DNA from: an uncultured Bacteroidales bacterium
Lineage (GTDB): Bacteria; Bacteroidota; Bacteroidia; Bacteroidales; WCHB1-69
DNA length: 5,990 nucleotides
Assembly: GCA_900321845.1 (NCBI GenBank)
Contig: ONXT01000093.1
Location: 1-5,990, forward strand
Direction: 5' to 3'
Part shown: positions 4,718 to 5,990 of the stretch, piece after piece
Position numbering within the stretch: the first letter of the stretch is position 1
Layout of the letters: every line of letters starts with the position of its first letter
Translations under genes and position numbers: made by a program
Notes under the pieces: model-generated
What the model was told of the DNA's origin: nothing
The model's database searches: none
Seen by the model: the letters and a program-made list of their open reading frames with translations, nothing else

Positions 4718-5990
4718 CTACAGCATTTTTTCCAGCGACTCCTCGCTGAGGTATTCGTAGATTTTTTTGTTGGAAGGGGTCAGCGTCGGGAAAAGGCACG
4801 CGAACAACCTTTGTAGGAAGTGATTCACCTCCTCCAATGAGCTGAGCGGTTTCATGAGCGACCGCTTTTGTCGCGCCAGACTCAGTGCAAGGTTCTTGTC
4901 CCGTTCGTCGCGTTGCGTCATCATATTGAAGCGGTACTCGTCCAACATGCTCTCTATCACCGACTTGACATCGGCGTTGTTGTCGCCGTACGGGGTGCCA
5001 TTGATGGCGAACTGGCAGTTGTTCATCGGCTCGATGTCGTAGCCCAGATTGTGCATCTCCTCGCGGATTTCGCAGAGCAGCTCTGCCTGCGCAGCGCTTA
5101 GCACGATGGTTTCGGGGAAGAGCGACTGCTGGATGGTCATCGGATTTTCCCTCAGCGCCTGCAGGTACGACTCGTACAGAATCCGCTCGTTTGCACGCGG
5201 GATGTTCACGAGCATCGGTTTCTCGTTGAACTTCACCAGCAGATATTTTTTATACAATATAAAATATGTGTCCACCTCCACATTTTCCAGTTCGTTGTTG
5301 TTGTCGAAAAGAACTGTTTTCTCGGGGGCGGAGTCGGTTTTCGGTGTCACATCGGTGGTTTTGATGCCGCGCAGAAAACTGTCCCAATCCTGCATGTTCC
5401 CCTTGGGCTTTGGGGAGTAGTTGGAGGTGTAATTATTTGATTTAGATGAACTTGATGGGCTTTTGAATGGATTGTAGTTGGGGTCGTGTTGAATGGTGGG
5501 AATCTTGAGCTCTCCGTGTTCGGGCACGCTGTTGATGTCCAGTTCGGTGTTGTAGTCGAAATCCAATTGGGGCACGAGTGAGAATTCGCCGATGGCCTTT
5601 CGCACCGCTGCATTCAGAAATCCGAATACGAGGCGGTCGTTCTGCAGTTTCACCTCCACCTTTGTCGGACTGATGTTGATGTCGATGGTGGCAGGATCCA
5701 CTTCGATGCAGATGAAGTATTGCGGGTGGTTTCCATCCGGAATTACTTGACTATAAGCCGATTCGATGGCGTAATTGAGTGAACTGCTTTTTACATAGCG
5801 ATGGTTGATGAAGAGGTATTGTTCGGATCTGCGCTTTTTCGCATTCTCGGGTTTCCCTAAAAAACCGCTGATTTTCAAGAAACTGGTTTCATTTTCAATG
5901 GGAAACAGCTTGTCGTTCAGCATGTTTCCGAAGATGTTGCAGATTCTTTGCTTGAAGTTGCTGGACTGCAGTTGCAGAATCAGTTTCCCA
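4718..5990 (-). CDS. mutL: DNA mismatch repair protein MutL (C-terminal two-thirds; N-terminal ATPase part lies beyond right edge)
   Basis: The frame enters open at the right edge and gives 423 complete codons before TAG at 4718. The ATG at 5923 is internal, because family sequence continues upstream of it (KQRICNIFGN). MutL couples MutS mismatch recognition to strand incision and removal. Visible parts: most of the transducer domain, with RRSEQYLFINHRYVKSS, then VDPATIDINISPTKVEVK (5683-5660 covers DINISPTK, the DxNxHPxK region that reaches the ATPase site); a Ser/Asn/Pro-rich linker (about 5500-5290) with the Bacteroidota-like NPFK and WDSFLRGI; and the C-terminal dimerisation domain. Two oddities: the conserved His of DxNxHPxK is Ser (5671-5669), and the endonuclease motif DQHA(x)2E(x)4E is read as N-I-P-R-A-N-E-R-I-L-Y-E (5206-5171), so Asp, Gln and His are missing although both Glu remain. 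The C-terminal LFACLFPTLTPSNKK fits the CPHGRP-like position only loosely. Identity is sure; endonuclease activity is doubtful. Confidence 0.94.
   Translation of the reverse strand, partial: GKLILQLQSSNFKQRICNIFGNMLNDKLFPIENETSFLKISGFLGKPENAKKRRSEQYLFINHRYVKSSSLNYAIESAYSQVIPDGNHPQYFICIEVDPATIDINISPTKVEVKLQNDRLVFGFLNAAVRKAIGEFSLVPQLDFDYNTELDINSVPEHGELKIPTIQHDPNYNPFKSPSSSSKSNNYTSNYSPKPKGNMQDWDSFLRGIKTTDVTPKTDSAPEKTVLFDNNNELENVEVDTYFILYKKYLLVKFNEKPMLVNIPRANERILYESYLQALRENPMTIQQSLFPETIVLSAAQAELLCEIREEMHNLGYDIEPMNNCQFAINGTPYGDNNADVKSVIESMLDEYRFNMMTQRDERDKNLALSLARQKRSLMKPLSSLEEVNHFLQRLFACLFPTLTPSNKKIYEYLSEESLEKML

Overview
The window looks like chromosomal DNA from a Bacteroidota bacterium, probably Bacteroidales. 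Three things point there: a TAnnTTTG-type -7 promoter element directly before nrdJ, AT-rich spacers of the 'caattaacaattaataat' kind, and the sequence character of the MutL and RlmN proteins. All four genes lie on the minus strand, so the window is best read from right to left. No mobile element, CRISPR array, tRNA or rRNA was recognised.

Layout in transcription order: (1) the 3' two-thirds of mutL (mismatch repair), entering from the right edge and ending at 4718; (2) rlmN (radical-SAM 23S rRNA/tRNA adenine-C2 methyltransferase), 84 nt downstream if the preferred ATG is used; (3) a 250-bp AT-rich intergenic region (3358-3607) with two adjacent inverted repeats, a terminator-like hairpin with T-tracts, a perfect 10-bp tandem repeat and a Bacteroidota -7 element; (4) a long nrdJ encoding an adenosylcobalamin-dependent class II ribonucleotide reductase of 949 aa; (5) 24 nt further on, the 5' end of an outer-membrane porin gene (OprO/P-like), which runs off the left edge.

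Functionally, MutL and NrdJ concern DNA maintenance and dNTP supply, and RlmN concerns translational fidelity. mutL-rlmN and nrdJ-porin look like two transcription units divided by the 250-bp region. The porin is probably co-transcribed with nrdJ through proximity rather than shared function.

This is mostly a housekeeping region and I see no new multi-gene system. The points most worth a second look are: a MutL whose endonuclease metal-binding motif (DQHA...E) appears degraded, along with an H-to-S change in its DxNxHPxK motif; a roughly 100-residue low-complexity N-terminal extension on NrdJ lying in unusually AT-rich DNA; a promoter so close to the nrdJ start that the mRNA would be leaderless; and a 19-bp interrupted inverted repeat upstream of nrdJ with no assigned role.
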